Below, piece after piece: positions 17,549 through 27,401 of a stretch of DNA of 64,000 nt. A model generated the notes under the pieces. It had not been told where the DNA came from. It made no database searches and worked only from the letters and a program-made list of their open reading frames with translations. The translations under genes and the position numbers were made by a program. This DNA comes from Pedobacter terrae (GTDB taxonomy: Bacteria; Bacteroidota; Bacteroidia; Sphingobacteriales; Sphingobacteriaceae): assembly GCF_900100705.1 (NCBI RefSeq), contig NZ_FNCH01000009.1, positions 62,001-126,000 of the forward strand, written 5' to 3'. Numbering within the stretch: position 1 is the stretch's first letter; every line of letters starts with the position of its first letter.

Positions 17549-19921
17549 TTACTTCTTTTCTTTATCTAAAATAGTAAAAGTTTGCACCAACCGTTCGCCA
17601 TTCTCATCAACTAAGGTTAAGGTATGTTTACCGGGCGGCGGACTAATGGCCAATTGATGAAAATTAGTGGTGGTGCTTACATATTCATTATCAATGTGCC
17701 AGTATATTTTAGCACCTGGATTTCTGTGTGCTGCATTAATTACGATTTTACCTCTTGATCCATCCAGTTCTAAGGGAATATAAACTATTGCATTATTTTT
17801 AGGATAAATAACTTCCATGACACTGTTTCCGCCTGAAAGGTCACAGCCAGCTTTAAAAGGAGGGAGCGATTTATAGTCGCTATTTTTTATTTTGTAATAA
17901 TATTCCATAGCTGGTGGTAAAATAAACCAGCTTTTGTGCTGCATTTCTGATGTACTTTCACATTGGTCGGTAACCCTTAAAGTACCTGTTTTGTCTAAAT
18001 GAACCAATTTATGAAAAGGACAAATAGCTGTTTTTTCTCCGGCAACCGGAACAAGTTCCTGGATCACATCTGTACAATAATCTCCGGCTTTGTAACCACT
18101 TTGTTTACATATATTCAGTTTTTTAAGTTTGGTTACAGGTGTTTCGAACCATTTCCCATTGGGTAATAATCTAAAAATATCAAAGAGCACTGGTGCAGCC
18201 GCTTCTATTCCCACCAATCCAGGCCTTCCTTCACCATCGGCATTACCCACCCAAACACATACCACATAGTTTGGTGTTAAGCCTACGGCCCAGGCATCCC
18301 GGAAACCGAAACTGGTTCCCGTTTTCCAGGCTACCCGTTGTGAAGAAGAAAATTGTTCCCATAAACCTTCATCTCCGGGGCGCATTACCTCTTCCATGGC
18401 ATTAAAAGTTGCCCATATAGCGCCATGATCTAAAAATGAGTTACGCTGATAGTCTTTTTCGTCTTTAGTTTTATGAATAAAGTAAGTGGCCTGTTTATAA
18501 TCTTCAGGATTATAAAGTCCCTTATAGGTATTGAAATGATTCAGTGTACGCACCATGCCCATATAAGTATTGGCCAAATCCCACATAGTAACCTCACTGC
18601 CTCCCAAAATTAACGACAAACCATAATGATCTGCCGGCTGGTTTAATGTTCCTATGCCCAGTTTTTTTAATTTATCATAAAAACGTTCATACTTATATTG
18701 CTGCAACATTTTCACTGCAGGAATATTTAAAGAGCGGCTTAATGCTTTATCAGCAGCAATGGCGCCATCATAACCCAGATCATAATTTTGTGGCGAGTAG
18801 CCAGCTATTTGCGTAGGGATATCTGGAATTATGGTATGTGGCAATATGAAGCCATCGTTCATCATACTGGCATAAAGTAAAGGTTTTAAGGTACTACCAG
18901 GGCTTCGCGGAGCTTTAATCATATCTACATGACTTTGCAATTCGGTATTTTCTGGCTGATAGATATTACCTACATAACTCACCACCTGTCCGGTTCTGGC
19001 ATCAAGTACTAAAGCCGAAATATTATTGATATCGTTTGCCCGATAGCGGTTATTGTATCGTTTTAAGATGGCATTAACTTTTAGTTGTATATTTTCATCC
19101 AACGTAGAAGTAATCCGGGTAGAAGGAATTTCAAGATTTGCGCGTTCTACTTTAAAACGGTTTAATAGGTGTGGGGCATTTTGGGGCAGGGGCATAGGCT
19201 TGCCCGGAACAGGCTCTAGCTTCGATAAGTTAGCGGTTGCCTGATCGATGTATTTTAGCTGAGCCAGTTTATCCAAAAGATCATTCCTTTTTTTTATCAG
19301 CCTGGTTGAGTTTTTACCGGGGTGAACCAATGACGGGCTATTGGGCAGAACAGCTAACGTGGCCATTTCACCCCAGGAAAGCGTTTTAGCATCGCGGCCA
19401 TAATAACGCCAGCTCGCAGCCTCCAAACCTACCACATTACTTCCAAATGGTGCGTTAGCGGCATACAGGCCAATAATTTCTTCCTTTGAATACTTTATTT
19501 CCAGGCGGAAAGCTAAAATCACTTCCAGTAATTTTTGCCAAACCGTTCGGTCTTGTTTTCGGGACAAACGGATCACCTGCATGGTTAATGTACTGCCACC
19601 GCTTACCACACTTTTAGCGCGCCAGTTTTGTCGCATGGCCCGGCTCATGGCCAATATATCTACGCCAAAGTGGTTATAAAACCGTTTATCTTCAAAAGCA
19701 ATAATGCAATCCTTAAATTTTACGGGAACACTATCTGCTACAGGGAAACGCCACTGGCCGTCGCTTGCAATTGCCGCACTTAATAAATTACCATTGCTGG
19801 CCTCGATCACATACGAGGTAGGTGTTTTGAAAAGTTTTGATGGCAGCGAAAAAAGAAAAACCAATAGCAGTAATAGACAGATCAGATCGGAAATGAGGAA
19901 AGCTTTTGGTATTTTGTTCAT
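17549..19921 (-). CDS. pbpC: Penicillin-binding protein 1C (transglycosylase/transpeptidase)
   Basis: The 790-residue protein has an N-terminal membrane anchor (about 8-26), a GT51 transglycosylase domain (about 45-230) with catalytic E77 in FEDKRFYNHFGVD, a transpeptidase domain (about 300-560) with S343-T-L-K346 in RSPGSTLKP and KTGTS near 530, and a C-terminal BiPBP_C domain (about 690-785). PBP1C polymerises peptidoglycan glycan strands in the periplasm and is the usual partner of bacterial alpha-2-macroglobulin. The macroglobulin gene lies upstream on the same strand, but a RAYT transposase gene with its hairpins sits between the two. Confidence 0.96.
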   Translation of the reverse strand: MNKIPKAFLISDLICLLLLLVFLFSLPSKLFKTPTSYVIEASNGNLLSAAIASDGQWRFPVADSVPVKFKDCIIAFEDKRFYNHFGVDILAMSRAMRQNWRAKSVVSGGSTLTMQVIRLSRKQDRTVWQKLLEVILAFRLEIKYSKEEIIGLYAANAPFGSNVVGLEAASWRYYGRDAKTLSWGEMATLAVLPNSPSLVHPGKNSTRLIKKRNDLLDKLAQLKYIDQATANLSKLEPVPGKPMPLPQNAPHLLNRFKVERANLEIPSTRITSTLDENIQLKVNAILKRYNNRYRANDINNISALVLDARTGQVVSYVGNIYQPENTELQSHVDMIKAPRSPGSTLKPLLYASMMNDGFILPHTIIPDIPTQIAGYSPQNYDLGYDGAIAADKALSRSLNIPAVKMLQQYKYERFYDKLKKLGIGTLNQPADHYGLSLILGGSEVTMWDLANTYMGMVRTLNHFNTYKGLYNPEDYKQATYFIHKTKDEKDYQRNSFLDHGAIWATFNAMEEVMRPGDEGLWEQFSSSQRVAWKTGTSFGFRDAWAVGLTPNYVVCVWVGNADGEGRPGLVGIEAAAPVLFDIFRLLPNGKWFETPVTKLKKLNICKQSGYKAGDYCTDVIQELVPVAGEKTAICPFHKLVHLDKTGTLRVTDQCESTSEMQHKSWFILPPAMEYYYKIKNSDYKSLPPFKAGCDLSGGNSVMEVIYPKNNAIVYIPLELDGSRGKIVINAAHRNPGAKIYWHIDNEYVSTTTNFHQLAISPPPGKHTLTLVDENGERLVQTFTILDKEKK

Positions 19922-19940
19922 TTAATTGATAATATAAATT

Positions 19941-19962
19941 CGGTCCCGTGGGACACGGACCG
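19941..19962. repeat. REP-like hairpin 1 (GAGA orientation, degenerate)
   Basis: Arms CGGTCCCGTG and CACGGACCG pair with one bulged C around a GGA loop. It resembles the hairpin at 20647 and lies in the spacer between the RAYT gene and pbpC. Confidence 0.7.
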
Positions 19963-19986
19963 AGCTCTTGTTAGTATTTGTTCGCC

Positions 19987-20011
19987 ATTGTTCGTGTCTC
20001 CACAAAACAAT
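19987..20011. repeat. REP-like hairpin 2 (TCTC orientation, degenerate)
   Basis: Arms ATTGTTCGTG and CACAAAACAAT face a TCTC loop, with one mismatch and one bulge. The core GTTCGTGTCTCCAC is shared with the hairpin at 20686. Confidence 0.65.
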
Positions 20012-20021
20012 TCTATACCGT

Positions 20022-20041
20022 GGTTCGTGTGTCCACCAACC
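20022..20041. repeat. REP-like hairpin 3
   Basis: GGTTCGTG, loop TGTC, CACCAACC: an 8-bp stem with one mismatch. It lies 4 nt beyond the RAYT stop codon. Confidence 0.7.
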
Positions 20042-20045
20042 GTTT

Positions 20046-20594
20046 TTAAAATTCTAATCTTAAATCTTTCAAAAAATTAAACTTTAGTTCGTTCTTTTCG
20101 TAAAAAGACGCCGAGGAATATAAATATTCTTCAGGTGCTGTTACCAATTGCCAGTGTTCTGTACAAGGATTATTGTGTAGATAATCTAGTTTTTGATAAG
20201 CAACTTCGGGAGTATACAAATGTATCGCTAAAGGATCTCTTTGCCAAAATTCATAATTCTTATTTGTTGAGTCGGAAAAATAATTATTCAATTCATTTTG
20301 ATTTAAATGCTTTTTAAATTCATGTGCTGTATATTTTAAGAATGATCCTTGAACGGTTTCTTTTCCATTTAGTTCGTTAGTTCTCAAAATTACATGTATA
20401 TGATTTGGCATAATAACAAATGCGAAAATATCAAGTTTATTCAATTTGCTCAGATGTTCAAATGAACTTAATATAATTTGTTTAAAGATATCTTTCTCCA
20501 ATAGTTTTTGCCATTTGTTGATAGTTGCAGTCCAAAAATAAATTTTTCCAATTTCAATGTAATTCTTTCTTCTATTTTCAAATAATTTATCCAT
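20046..20594 (-). CDS. REP-associated tyrosine transposase (RAYT, Y1/IS200-like)
   Basis: The 182-residue protein has the Y1 transposase fold: a WTATIN strand, the HUH motif H65-x-H67 in MPNHIHVIL, and a C-terminal helix with a likely catalytic tyrosine Y138 in QKLDYLHNNP. RAYTs are single-copy domesticated relatives of IS200/IS605 transposases that recognise REP hairpins. Five REP-like hairpins with the core GGTTCGTG flank this gene on both sides within about 120 bp, in two orientations, which is strong support. It sits on the same strand inside the macroglobulin-pbpC pair and may be read through by that transcript. Confidence 0.93.
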   Translation of the reverse strand: MDKLFENRRKNYIEIGKIYFWTATINKWQKLLEKDIFKQIILSSFEHLSKLNKLDIFAFVIMPNHIHVILRTNELNGKETVQGSFLKYTAHEFKKHLNQNELNNYFSDSTNKNYEFWQRDPLAIHLYTPEVAYQKLDYLHNNPCTEHWQLVTAPEEYLYSSASFYEKNELKFNFLKDLRLEF

Positions 20595-20646
20595 TGATAT
20601 TTAAATTCTATTTATGGAAAATGTATGCAATAAGTAGCTTAAATTT

Positions 20647-20668
20647 CGGTTCGTGGAGACACGAACCG
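20647..20668. repeat. REP-like hairpin 4 (GAGA orientation)
   Basis: A perfect 9-bp stem CGGTTCGTG/CACGAACCG with a GAGA tetraloop. It lies upstream of the RAYT start and is inverted relative to the next hairpin. Confidence 0.85.
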
Positions 20669-20685
20669 AGGCTTAAATAAAGGCC

Positions 20686-20709
20686 ATGGTTCGTGTCTCC
20701 ACGAACCAT
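20686..20709. repeat. REP-like hairpin 5 (TCTC orientation)
   Basis: A perfect 10-bp stem ATGGTTCGTG/CACGAACCAT with a TCTC loop. With hairpin 4 it forms an inverted REP pair (BIME-like) 17 bp apart, ending 10 bp before the macroglobulin stop codon. Confidence 0.85.
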
Positions 20710-20719
20710 TTGCAAAAAA

Positions 20720-23700
20720 CTACTTCACCACCTGTACCCATTTGCCAGGCTCGGTTGCCGAAATATCATTATTATACATCGCTTCACATTGAACGGCCGA
20801 TAAATAGTATTTGCCCAGGTAAGAAGCATTAAGGAGTACCTTGTACACCAAACTTTCGCCTTCTCTTACATTGAAATAAGTGAAAACACGATCATCCCTG
20901 ATGTCTTGATAGGTGAAAGGAGATGAAGCCAAAATACTTTGATTATCATTCACCCGGGTATTGATAATTTCCCATCCTGAAGGGAAAATCTGCGTTAATG
21001 CCATCTGTTCATAGTAGCCCATTCGGCCAGGATTTTTTACCGTCACCTCTGCATAGAAATCTGTTCCTTGTTTTAAGGTAGTAGGATCTAAAACTTTTCC
21101 ATTTAAACGTTTGTAGGTCACGTTCATGTCTAAAACATCAGGACGGTTAGGTAAAAAGTCATTCTGACCAGCAACTGGTTGCCCTTCTAAAACCAAACGA
21201 ACAAAAAGTACATTGTTTCCATTGTTGGTAACCGAAGCGGTATTTCCTTTAAAGGCTACAGGTGTACTATTCATATATTGATTTAAATTTACAGGTGCAG
21301 ACTTTCCATCCAATATATATTGATATTGCAGCTTATTAGCTGATTGGTTTGATCCACAGAATTTAGCAATAGCCAGTAAACTATAAGCCGTTGTTTGTGT
21401 ACTATACCAGGTGTTTTCGCCCAGCTTAGCAGCTAAAGGCTGCAATAAACCTGCGGCTTTTGCTTTCTGACCGAGTAGGGTTAAAGTCTCTAAAATCATA
21501 GCTTCGTCACGTACATCAGAGCCGTAAGTTCCACCTAATTGTTTATAGGCCTGGATAGATGTATCTAAACCTCTGATCATATTTTGTGCAACATCATTTT
21601 GTCCCGCCAGTTTATAAGCTGCTGCCAAACGCCATTTCGCTGCTACAGATAAATATTGGAAGGCTTTCAGCCGGTTCATGGCAGCCATTTCTGGTTTTTT
21701 AGCTAGCGCGAGCATGTATAAACGGTATGCCTGCGATAAATCGCCGCCATAAAAATTATTGCTATTAGGCGCCCAGTTTGTAGCTTTTGATTTTTGAAAG
21801 CGTAATAGTTCATCTAAAAGACCAACAGGTAAAGTATATCCGGCATTCTGTGCCTCAATTAAGAAATGACCAGCATAATTACTTCCCCATTCATCAGATG
21901 TGCCTTCTCCAGGCCAGTAAGATAAACCACCATCAGTAGTTTGGAAACCTTTCAGCCTGTTTATCCCAGCTTTGATATTTTTCTCTGTTTTGGCTTTCTG
22001 TTGTTCGTTTAAAGGGCTTAAGCGATCTAAAAATAATTGAGGGAATATGCCAGAAGTAGTCTGCTCTATACAGCCATGTGGATATTGAATTAGGTAACTC
22101 AATCTTTTGCTAAGGTTAATCGCCGGGATAGACGATACCTCCAGCGAACCAGAATTGGTACCCGACATTCCGATCGGTAAATAGTTTACAGCCCATTTGG
22201 TGTGTGGCTGAACGGTTGCGGAAACTACATTGGTTACATATGGGTTTGGATTTCTGATATCCATTTCTACATCGTAAACTGTTTTTTCAGCTCCGCTTTG
22301 TGCAATCACTTTCACTTTCGCAATACCTACGGTATTTGGTGCTTTAACCTCAAAATAGGCCATCTGTTCGCCTGTTTGCTTGTAGTAAAGCTGTTGCTTA
22401 TTAGTGCCCTGAACAATTAAATTGCTTGCCTGCAATTGTACTGATACATTCTTAAGGTTGTTCTCCGTAGCAAATACAGTTACCGGTAAGGTGAAACTTT
22501 CGCCAGGACCAATAACCCTTGGCAGGGTAGCCAAAACCATTAATGGTTTTTTAACCTGAACCGATTTCTCAGCAAAACCATATGCAGCATCTTGTCCGGC
22601 AACTACCATAGCCCTTACAGCACCAATATATTGTGGTAATTTAAATTTATGCGTTTTACTTTCGCCTTTACCAATAGTAAATGGTCCCATAAATTTAACT
22701 ACTGCTTTAAAACGGTTGGCTTTTGCGGGATTTAAGTTTTTGTTGATGCTTCCATCACCGCCAATACTTAAAATACGTTCTAAATTTCCACCCCATGCGC
22801 CCAGTACATAGTCGAATAAATCCCAGGTTTTCACGCCTAAACCTTCACGGGCATAAAATGCAGCATGTGGATCTGGTGTCTTAAACCGCGTTAAGTCAAG
22901 CAAACCTTCGTCAACCAGCGCAATGGTGTAGGTCATCGACTTGCCGTTCTGTTCGCCCACGGTGATGGTATTTTCAGTTTCCGGTTTAATTTTATCGGCC
23001 ATTTTAATGGTCGGTTTTAATATGGTTTGCGGATCTTCAATGGAAAGCGGAATAGCACCGTACATTCTAATTGGCAAATCGTTAACTGTTTGTGCATGCG
23101 GTTGTAATAAAGTAATGTTGGCAAAAACATTAGGCGCCATCTCTTTCTCAGCCTTGAATTTATATTGCGTTTGGCCGGCTTTAGTATCTACCCAGAAGGT
23201 TTTTAATACGCGGCTTCCATTTTCAATGGAGATGAGTGCTCTTCCGTTTTTACCTGTTGGTATGGTTAAGGTAATATCTTCCCCAACGGTAAATTTTTCT
23301 TTATTAGCGGTGAAAGATAACATCGACGCTTCTGTTGGATTACTGCCTTGTTCGCGCTGTGCCCAGCCTGGCCAATCGATATAAACCGATTTTCCGGTAA
23401 CATGTCCGCCGTTTACATCGCGTACCAGAATTAAATAACGGCCCCACTCTGGTTCGTCAACGCGCAAATTCCAGCTTCCTTTTCCGTTAAACAAGTTTAC
23501 CTGATGCGTTTCAACTAATTTGTTGTATTGGTTTTGAGTAAAATTGGCATACGTATACTGGTCATCCTGTTCCCACCACCAGCGCCATTGGGTTTTATAT
23601 AACTCTACGGTAACGGTTTTGGTGCCGCCCAATAGTTTTCCATCGGTATTTACATTAACAATTTCAACTTTATGTTCTTTCCCGGTAACCAGCATGCCGC

Positions 23701-26311
23701 TTAAGCGGTCGCCTTTTTCGGTACGGATGCCTAAATAGCTATTGTAAACATGATAAGGAATACTGAAATTATCGATACTGAAATTACCTCCAGGTTCAAA
23801 AACTTTGGTTGTAAAGTTAGCCCTTAATACACCAGGAGCAGTATTGTTCTCATTAAGGTTGGTATTGATCTGTGCGGTGCCATTTTGGTTTAAAGTACCT
23901 TCAAAAATGGTTTTAACCTGCGATTGGAAGTTAACCGTAGGATTATCAAAACTGAAACCTTCAAAGCCTTTAAACTTGGTTTCTGTGGTATTTAAGTTTA
24001 CATCAACCTTTGCTTTTAAGTTTTGTGCAACTGCCCCAAATAGCCATTTAGCAGATAGGGTAGCGGCAGAAGTTCCTGCACTTAAATATGTTCTATTGCC
24101 AATGTTGAAATCGATTTTCAATCGGTTTGGCATGACGGTTTCAATTTTTAAAGTTTTGGTAAATGTGGCACCACCAGCCTTTACTTTGGCCATCCAGTTA
24201 CCGGTAGGCGCAGTACTTTCTGTGGCGGTTTTAAAGGTGTAGAATCCATTTAAAGGCTTGCCATTAATGAGTCTTTTGTAAAGCTGACCTTTTGGATTAT
24301 AGAACTCCATGGTTACCGGATAGTTGGCCGGAAGTTTTTTAAGTTTGTCTTCCAGAACAAAGGAAACAAATAAACTATCACCCGGACGCCAAACGCCACG
24401 TTCTCCATAAATAAAGCCTTTTAAGCCGCTTTGTACAACATCGCCGCCCACATCAAACCTGCTTAAAGGCAGTGAGCTGCCATCGTCTAATTTAAGGTAA
24501 CCACGTTCCGATCCGTTTTTAGCAATCAATAAAAATGGCTGGCGTTTCAGGTCAAATCTGGCAAAGCCATCACCATCAGTTTTAGTGGTGAAGATGATCT
24601 GTTTTTGGTAATCCATTAATTCCAGGTTTACACCACTCAATGGTTTAGCAGTTAATAAATCGGTTGCCACAATTAACATGCTGTTGTCATTACCGCGTTT
24701 GGCTACCAAACCTATATTAGAAGCAATTAAGTTTCTGCTGGCCCAGCGCTCATTGGTATAAAAGGAAGGTGTACATGGATTATCTTTATCATTCCATTTG
24801 TAATTTCGCGGATAATAATTGTTGTAGCGCTGCCAGAAATCATCATCCTCATCAATTTTTTCACCATAGCCTTCGTAATCGCCATATTCTGCATCTTCGT
24901 CGCTACCGTCGGTTTTTTCTTCTCCGGTTTTGCAGTTGTAAGCATTATACTCCTGTCTGAAAGCAATGGTGACCCTGTACATGGCTCCGGGCTCTGTACG
25001 GATCATTTTATCAAGATCGAGTGTAAAGCGGTTCTTTTTATGAAGGTTAAGTGCCTTATCTTCATCTAACCGTACCGTTTTTTGTAGAATAGGTTTCGCT
25101 ACCCGGCGCAATTCGTTACCATCTTTATAACTATTGGTTTGAAAAAACTGAGGGATATTATTTTCGTAAATCTTGATCACCGTCACATCAACGGCCTTTA
25201 AATTAATCGCTTCAAATGGTAAAACCAATTTTCCTGAATTCGGTAAAATGGTACCTGCGCCGGCGATGGTAACCGCAGGTATTTTATCTTCGAAAACAAG
25301 ATTGGCTACTTTACCGCTTGTTAATGTTTTGCCGTTGATATTTTCGACCCCGGCATTAACACTTAAGGCATAATTGCCTTTTAATTCTTCGGGCGCATAT
25401 ACTCTAACCTGACTGGCATCAATGGTGTACCTAACGTCGCTTAGGTTGCCCAGGGTAATCATGCCAGTTAAATCCTGGCCAACACCAATCGGTTCAGAAA
25501 ACTGCACCAAGGCATAGTCCTCTTCACCCTGAATGGCTTTCATATCCAGAATTTCGAATTTATTAACTGAGGGAACACGAACTTCTACTTCACCCTTTTG
25601 ATCTGCGTCAATGGCATCACCGTCCCATTCTATTTTCAGATTTTGATCGCTGCCCGTCTTTTTGATACTATCGATGGTGAATTTCGAACTATTTTTAGCA
25701 GGGTCGTGCTGCCATTTAATTTTTAATTTCTGATCAAAATCCAGTGAAAGCGTTTTTTCTATTTTACTGGTTTCTTCTACATCGGCAGTGGCTATTTCAC
25801 CCGTAAGTTTCATATAATCCAAAGAAGTATTATTCTGTGAAACCAATCCGTTTTGAGAGAGCATGAGCCCCGGGGTAATTACTTTAAATTCAAAATCGAA
25901 ATCTTCCAGACCTTTTTCTGTAGCCGAAACTTCCGAAAGTTTAAAGGTAGCCTCGTAGTTTTTACCAGGTTTAAGGTTTTCATCAGGTCTAAACTCAACC
26001 GTTTGGGGGTCTATCCAGTAGGTTTTTCCCGAGATGGAAGGAGAGAAGTCGAAAAGCTCGCGTGTGTCTGCCTTACCCAGATCCTGCATGCCTGTTGCGG
26101 CATTGGCCAGATGGACCCGGATAAAACTTTTTTTAGAAATAGTACCTGAAGTGTAAGCTTCGATATACTTCGCGTAAGCCTGATTTTCTTCGAAACTTTT
26201 CTTTTTTCTATTAAAATAGATAAATACAATTGCCGCTATCGATATAGCGAGCAGACCGATAAAAATAAATTTCTTTTTTGAGGACGATTGATAGGTAGAT
26301 GGTTGTTCCAT
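20720..26311 (-). CDS. Alpha-2-macroglobulin family protein (YfhM-like)
   Basis: The 1863-residue protein has one N-terminal membrane helix (about 15-32) without a lipobox, then a chain of macroglobulin (MG) domains, a bait-region stretch, and a complement-like alpha-toroid (about 1390-1680). The thioester motif is intact: C1414-I-E-Q1417 in PHGCIEQT. Bacterial alpha-2-macroglobulins are periplasmic protease traps that covalently hold attacking proteases and act with PBP1C in repairing damaged envelope. The pbpC gene is downstream on the same strand, separated by the RAYT insertion. An acidic, tyrosine-rich segment around residues 450-520 is a likely species-specific insert. Confidence 0.95.
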   Translation of the reverse strand: MEQPSTYQSSSKKKFIFIGLLAISIAAIVFIYFNRKKKSFEENQAYAKYIEAYTSGTISKKSFIRVHLANAATGMQDLGKADTRELFDFSPSISGKTYWIDPQTVEFRPDENLKPGKNYEATFKLSEVSATEKGLEDFDFEFKVITPGLMLSQNGLVSQNNTSLDYMKLTGEIATADVEETSKIEKTLSLDFDQKLKIKWQHDPAKNSSKFTIDSIKKTGSDQNLKIEWDGDAIDADQKGEVEVRVPSVNKFEILDMKAIQGEEDYALVQFSEPIGVGQDLTGMITLGNLSDVRYTIDASQVRVYAPEELKGNYALSVNAGVENINGKTLTSGKVANLVFEDKIPAVTIAGAGTILPNSGKLVLPFEAINLKAVDVTVIKIYENNIPQFFQTNSYKDGNELRRVAKPILQKTVRLDEDKALNLHKKNRFTLDLDKMIRTEPGAMYRVTIAFRQEYNAYNCKTGEEKTDGSDEDAEYGDYEGYGEKIDEDDDFWQRYNNYYPRNYKWNDKDNPCTPSFYTNERWASRNLIASNIGLVAKRGNDNSMLIVATDLLTAKPLSGVNLELMDYQKQIIFTTKTDGDGFARFDLKRQPFLLIAKNGSERGYLKLDDGSSLPLSRFDVGGDVVQSGLKGFIYGERGVWRPGDSLFVSFVLEDKLKKLPANYPVTMEFYNPKGQLYKRLINGKPLNGFYTFKTATESTAPTGNWMAKVKAGGATFTKTLKIETVMPNRLKIDFNIGNRTYLSAGTSAATLSAKWLFGAVAQNLKAKVDVNLNTTETKFKGFEGFSFDNPTVNFQSQVKTIFEGTLNQNGTAQINTNLNENNTAPGVLRANFTTKVFEPGGNFSIDNFSIPYHVYNSYLGIRTEKGDRLSGMLVTGKEHKVEIVNVNTDGKLLGGTKTVTVELYKTQWRWWWEQDDQYTYANFTQNQYNKLVETHQVNLFNGKGSWNLRVDEPEWGRYLILVRDVNGGHVTGKSVYIDWPGWAQREQGSNPTEASMLSFTANKEKFTVGEDITLTIPTGKNGRALISIENGSRVLKTFWVDTKAGQTQYKFKAEKEMAPNVFANITLLQPHAQTVNDLPIRMYGAIPLSIEDPQTILKPTIKMADKIKPETENTITVGEQNGKSMTYTIALVDEGLLDLTRFKTPDPHAAFYAREGLGVKTWDLFDYVLGAWGGNLERILSIGGDGSINKNLNPAKANRFKAVVKFMGPFTIGKGESKTHKFKLPQYIGAVRAMVVAGQDAAYGFAEKSVQVKKPLMVLATLPRVIGPGESFTLPVTVFATENNLKNVSVQLQASNLIVQGTNKQQLYYKQTGEQMAYFEVKAPNTVGIAKVKVIAQSGAEKTVYDVEMDIRNPNPYVTNVVSATVQPHTKWAVNYLPIGMSGTNSGSLEVSSIPAINLSKRLSYLIQYPHGCIEQTTSGIFPQLFLDRLSPLNEQQKAKTEKNIKAGINRLKGFQTTDGGLSYWPGEGTSDEWGSNYAGHFLIEAQNAGYTLPVGLLDELLRFQKSKATNWAPNSNNFYGGDLSQAYRLYMLALAKKPEMAAMNRLKAFQYLSVAAKWRLAAAYKLAGQNDVAQNMIRGLDTSIQAYKQLGGTYGSDVRDEAMILETLTLLGQKAKAAGLLQPLAAKLGENTWYSTQTTAYSLLAIAKFCGSNQSANKLQYQYILDGKSAPVNLNQYMNSTPVAFKGNTASVTNNGNNVLFVRLVLEGQPVAGQNDFLPNRPDVLDMNVTYKRLNGKVLDPTTLKQGTDFYAEVTVKNPGRMGYYEQMALTQIFPSGWEIINTRVNDNQSILASSPFTYQDIRDDRVFTYFNVREGESLVYKVLLNASYLGKYYLSAVQCEAMYNNDISATEPGKWVQVVK

Positions 26312-26523
26312 AAATGAAATTCGTTAAGATATATGAGAATATAATCCTGCGGTTGGAGCAATTGCTATGCCGCAATTAATCCACTTTGACCGTAAAAACC
26401 ATATTTCAGGAGAAAATTAACTAAATTCAACGTTAAACGGAATAATGTGGAAAATTATAACGAATATGTTGCTCATGTAAAGGCTTTTGGATAAGTTTAC
26501 AGCATCAACCTTAAATAACCAGT

Positions 26524-26961
26524 ATGATCAGAAAACTCTTAATCTTTTCGTGTTTAGTAATTTCTACAACTTTTTGTTATGCGCAAAAAGCAAATGCAGA
26601 AAAAGAAGTTAACGAAGCGGTAGATAAACTTATTGGCTTGATGATTCATCCGGATAGCTTAGGTTTAGATAAATTGTTACTCAATAATTTAAGTTATGGT
26701 CACTCCAGCGGGAAGGTGCAAACTAAACAAGAATTTATGCATTCGCTGCTTTCCGGTGAATCTGATTTTCTAGATGATATTACGCTGGGCGATCCAAAAA
26801 CAATTATTCAGGGAAATACAGCACTGGTAAGGCATAAGTTAATGGCACAAACCAATGATAAGGGCGTAAGAGGAAGTGTAAATTTATATATTCTTTTAAT
26901 CTGGAGTAAAGAAAAAGAAGGGTGGAAGCTGCTTGGTAGGCAAGCGGTTAAGGTACTTTAG
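26524..26961 (+). CDS. Secreted NTF2-like protein (DUF4440/SnoaL type)
   Basis: The 145-residue protein has a signal peptide MIRKLLIFSCLVISTTFCYA followed by Q, then a single cone-shaped NTF2-like domain: helix EVNEAVDKLIGLMIHPD, LLLNNLSYGHSSG, TKQEFMHSLLSGE, and a strand pair ending in LLIWSKEKEGWKLLGRQAVKVL. This fold is used for small-molecule binding or as a scaffold; the function is unknown. It diverges from the macroglobulin gene (212 bp between starts). Four tandem repeat units follow directly. Confidence 0.8.
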   Translation: MIRKLLIFSCLVISTTFCYAQKANAEKEVNEAVDKLIGLMIHPDSLGLDKLLLNNLSYGHSSGKVQTKQEFMHSLLSGESDFLDDITLGDPKTIIQGNTALVRHKLMAQTNDKGVRGSVNLYILLIWSKEKEGWKLLGRQAVKVL

Positions 26962-26963
26962 AA

Positions 26964-27240
26964 TAGTTTGCAGTTTTCAGTTTGGAGTTTTCAGTTCTGG
27001 GCGCAGAACCTCTTAGATAGTTAAAATGCCTTAAGATAGTTTGCAGTTCGGAGTTTTTAGTTTTGGGCGCAGAACCTCTTAGATAGTTTAAATGCCTTAG
27101 GCTAGTTTGCAGTTTTCAGTTTGGAGTTTTTAGTTTTGGGCGCAGAACCTCTTAGATAGTTTAAATGCCTTAGGCTAGTTTGCAGTTTTCAGTTTGGAGT
27201 TTTCAGTTCTGGGCGCAGAACCACTTAGATGGTTAAATTC
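26964..27240. repeat. Four-unit tandem repeat, 73-bp period
   Basis: Units start at 26964, 27037, 27103 and 27176, each with TAGTTTGCAG; lengths are 73, 66, 73 and about 65. Each holds a GCAGTT(TTCAGTTTGGA)GTTTTTAGTT segment, then GGGCGCAGAACCTCTTAGAT and an AAATGCCTTA tail. Unit 2 lacks 7 bp. There are no spacers between units, so this is not a CRISPR. Confidence 0.9.
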
Positions 27241-27401
27241 CTTTTTATTTAACGTTTGTAGTGGTGAGCTTTCAGTTTTGGTTGAAACATCGATGTATCC
27301 AATTTCATCCCCATACCATAAAGTGGATAATAGCTCCGAAATGGCAACTTTATTTTAAAAATATTGATAGGGACTCCAAACTCACGAATCCAAACTCTCA
27401 A
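27241..27401. other. Noncoding stretch after the tandem repeat
   Basis: This short spacer ends at the unknown minus-strand gene. It contains ACTCCAAACTC-like strings that echo, on the other strand, the GGAGTTT of the repeat units. I see no gene. Confidence 0.4.

Noticed and set aside
22941..23384. 147-codon plus-strand ORF opposite the macroglobulin gene
   Set aside because: It is a shadow of a long, clearly coding minus-strand gene with an intact thioester motif.
26964..27240. CRISPR array
   Set aside because: Units are contiguous and whole-unit repeats without unique spacers, and no cas genes are present.
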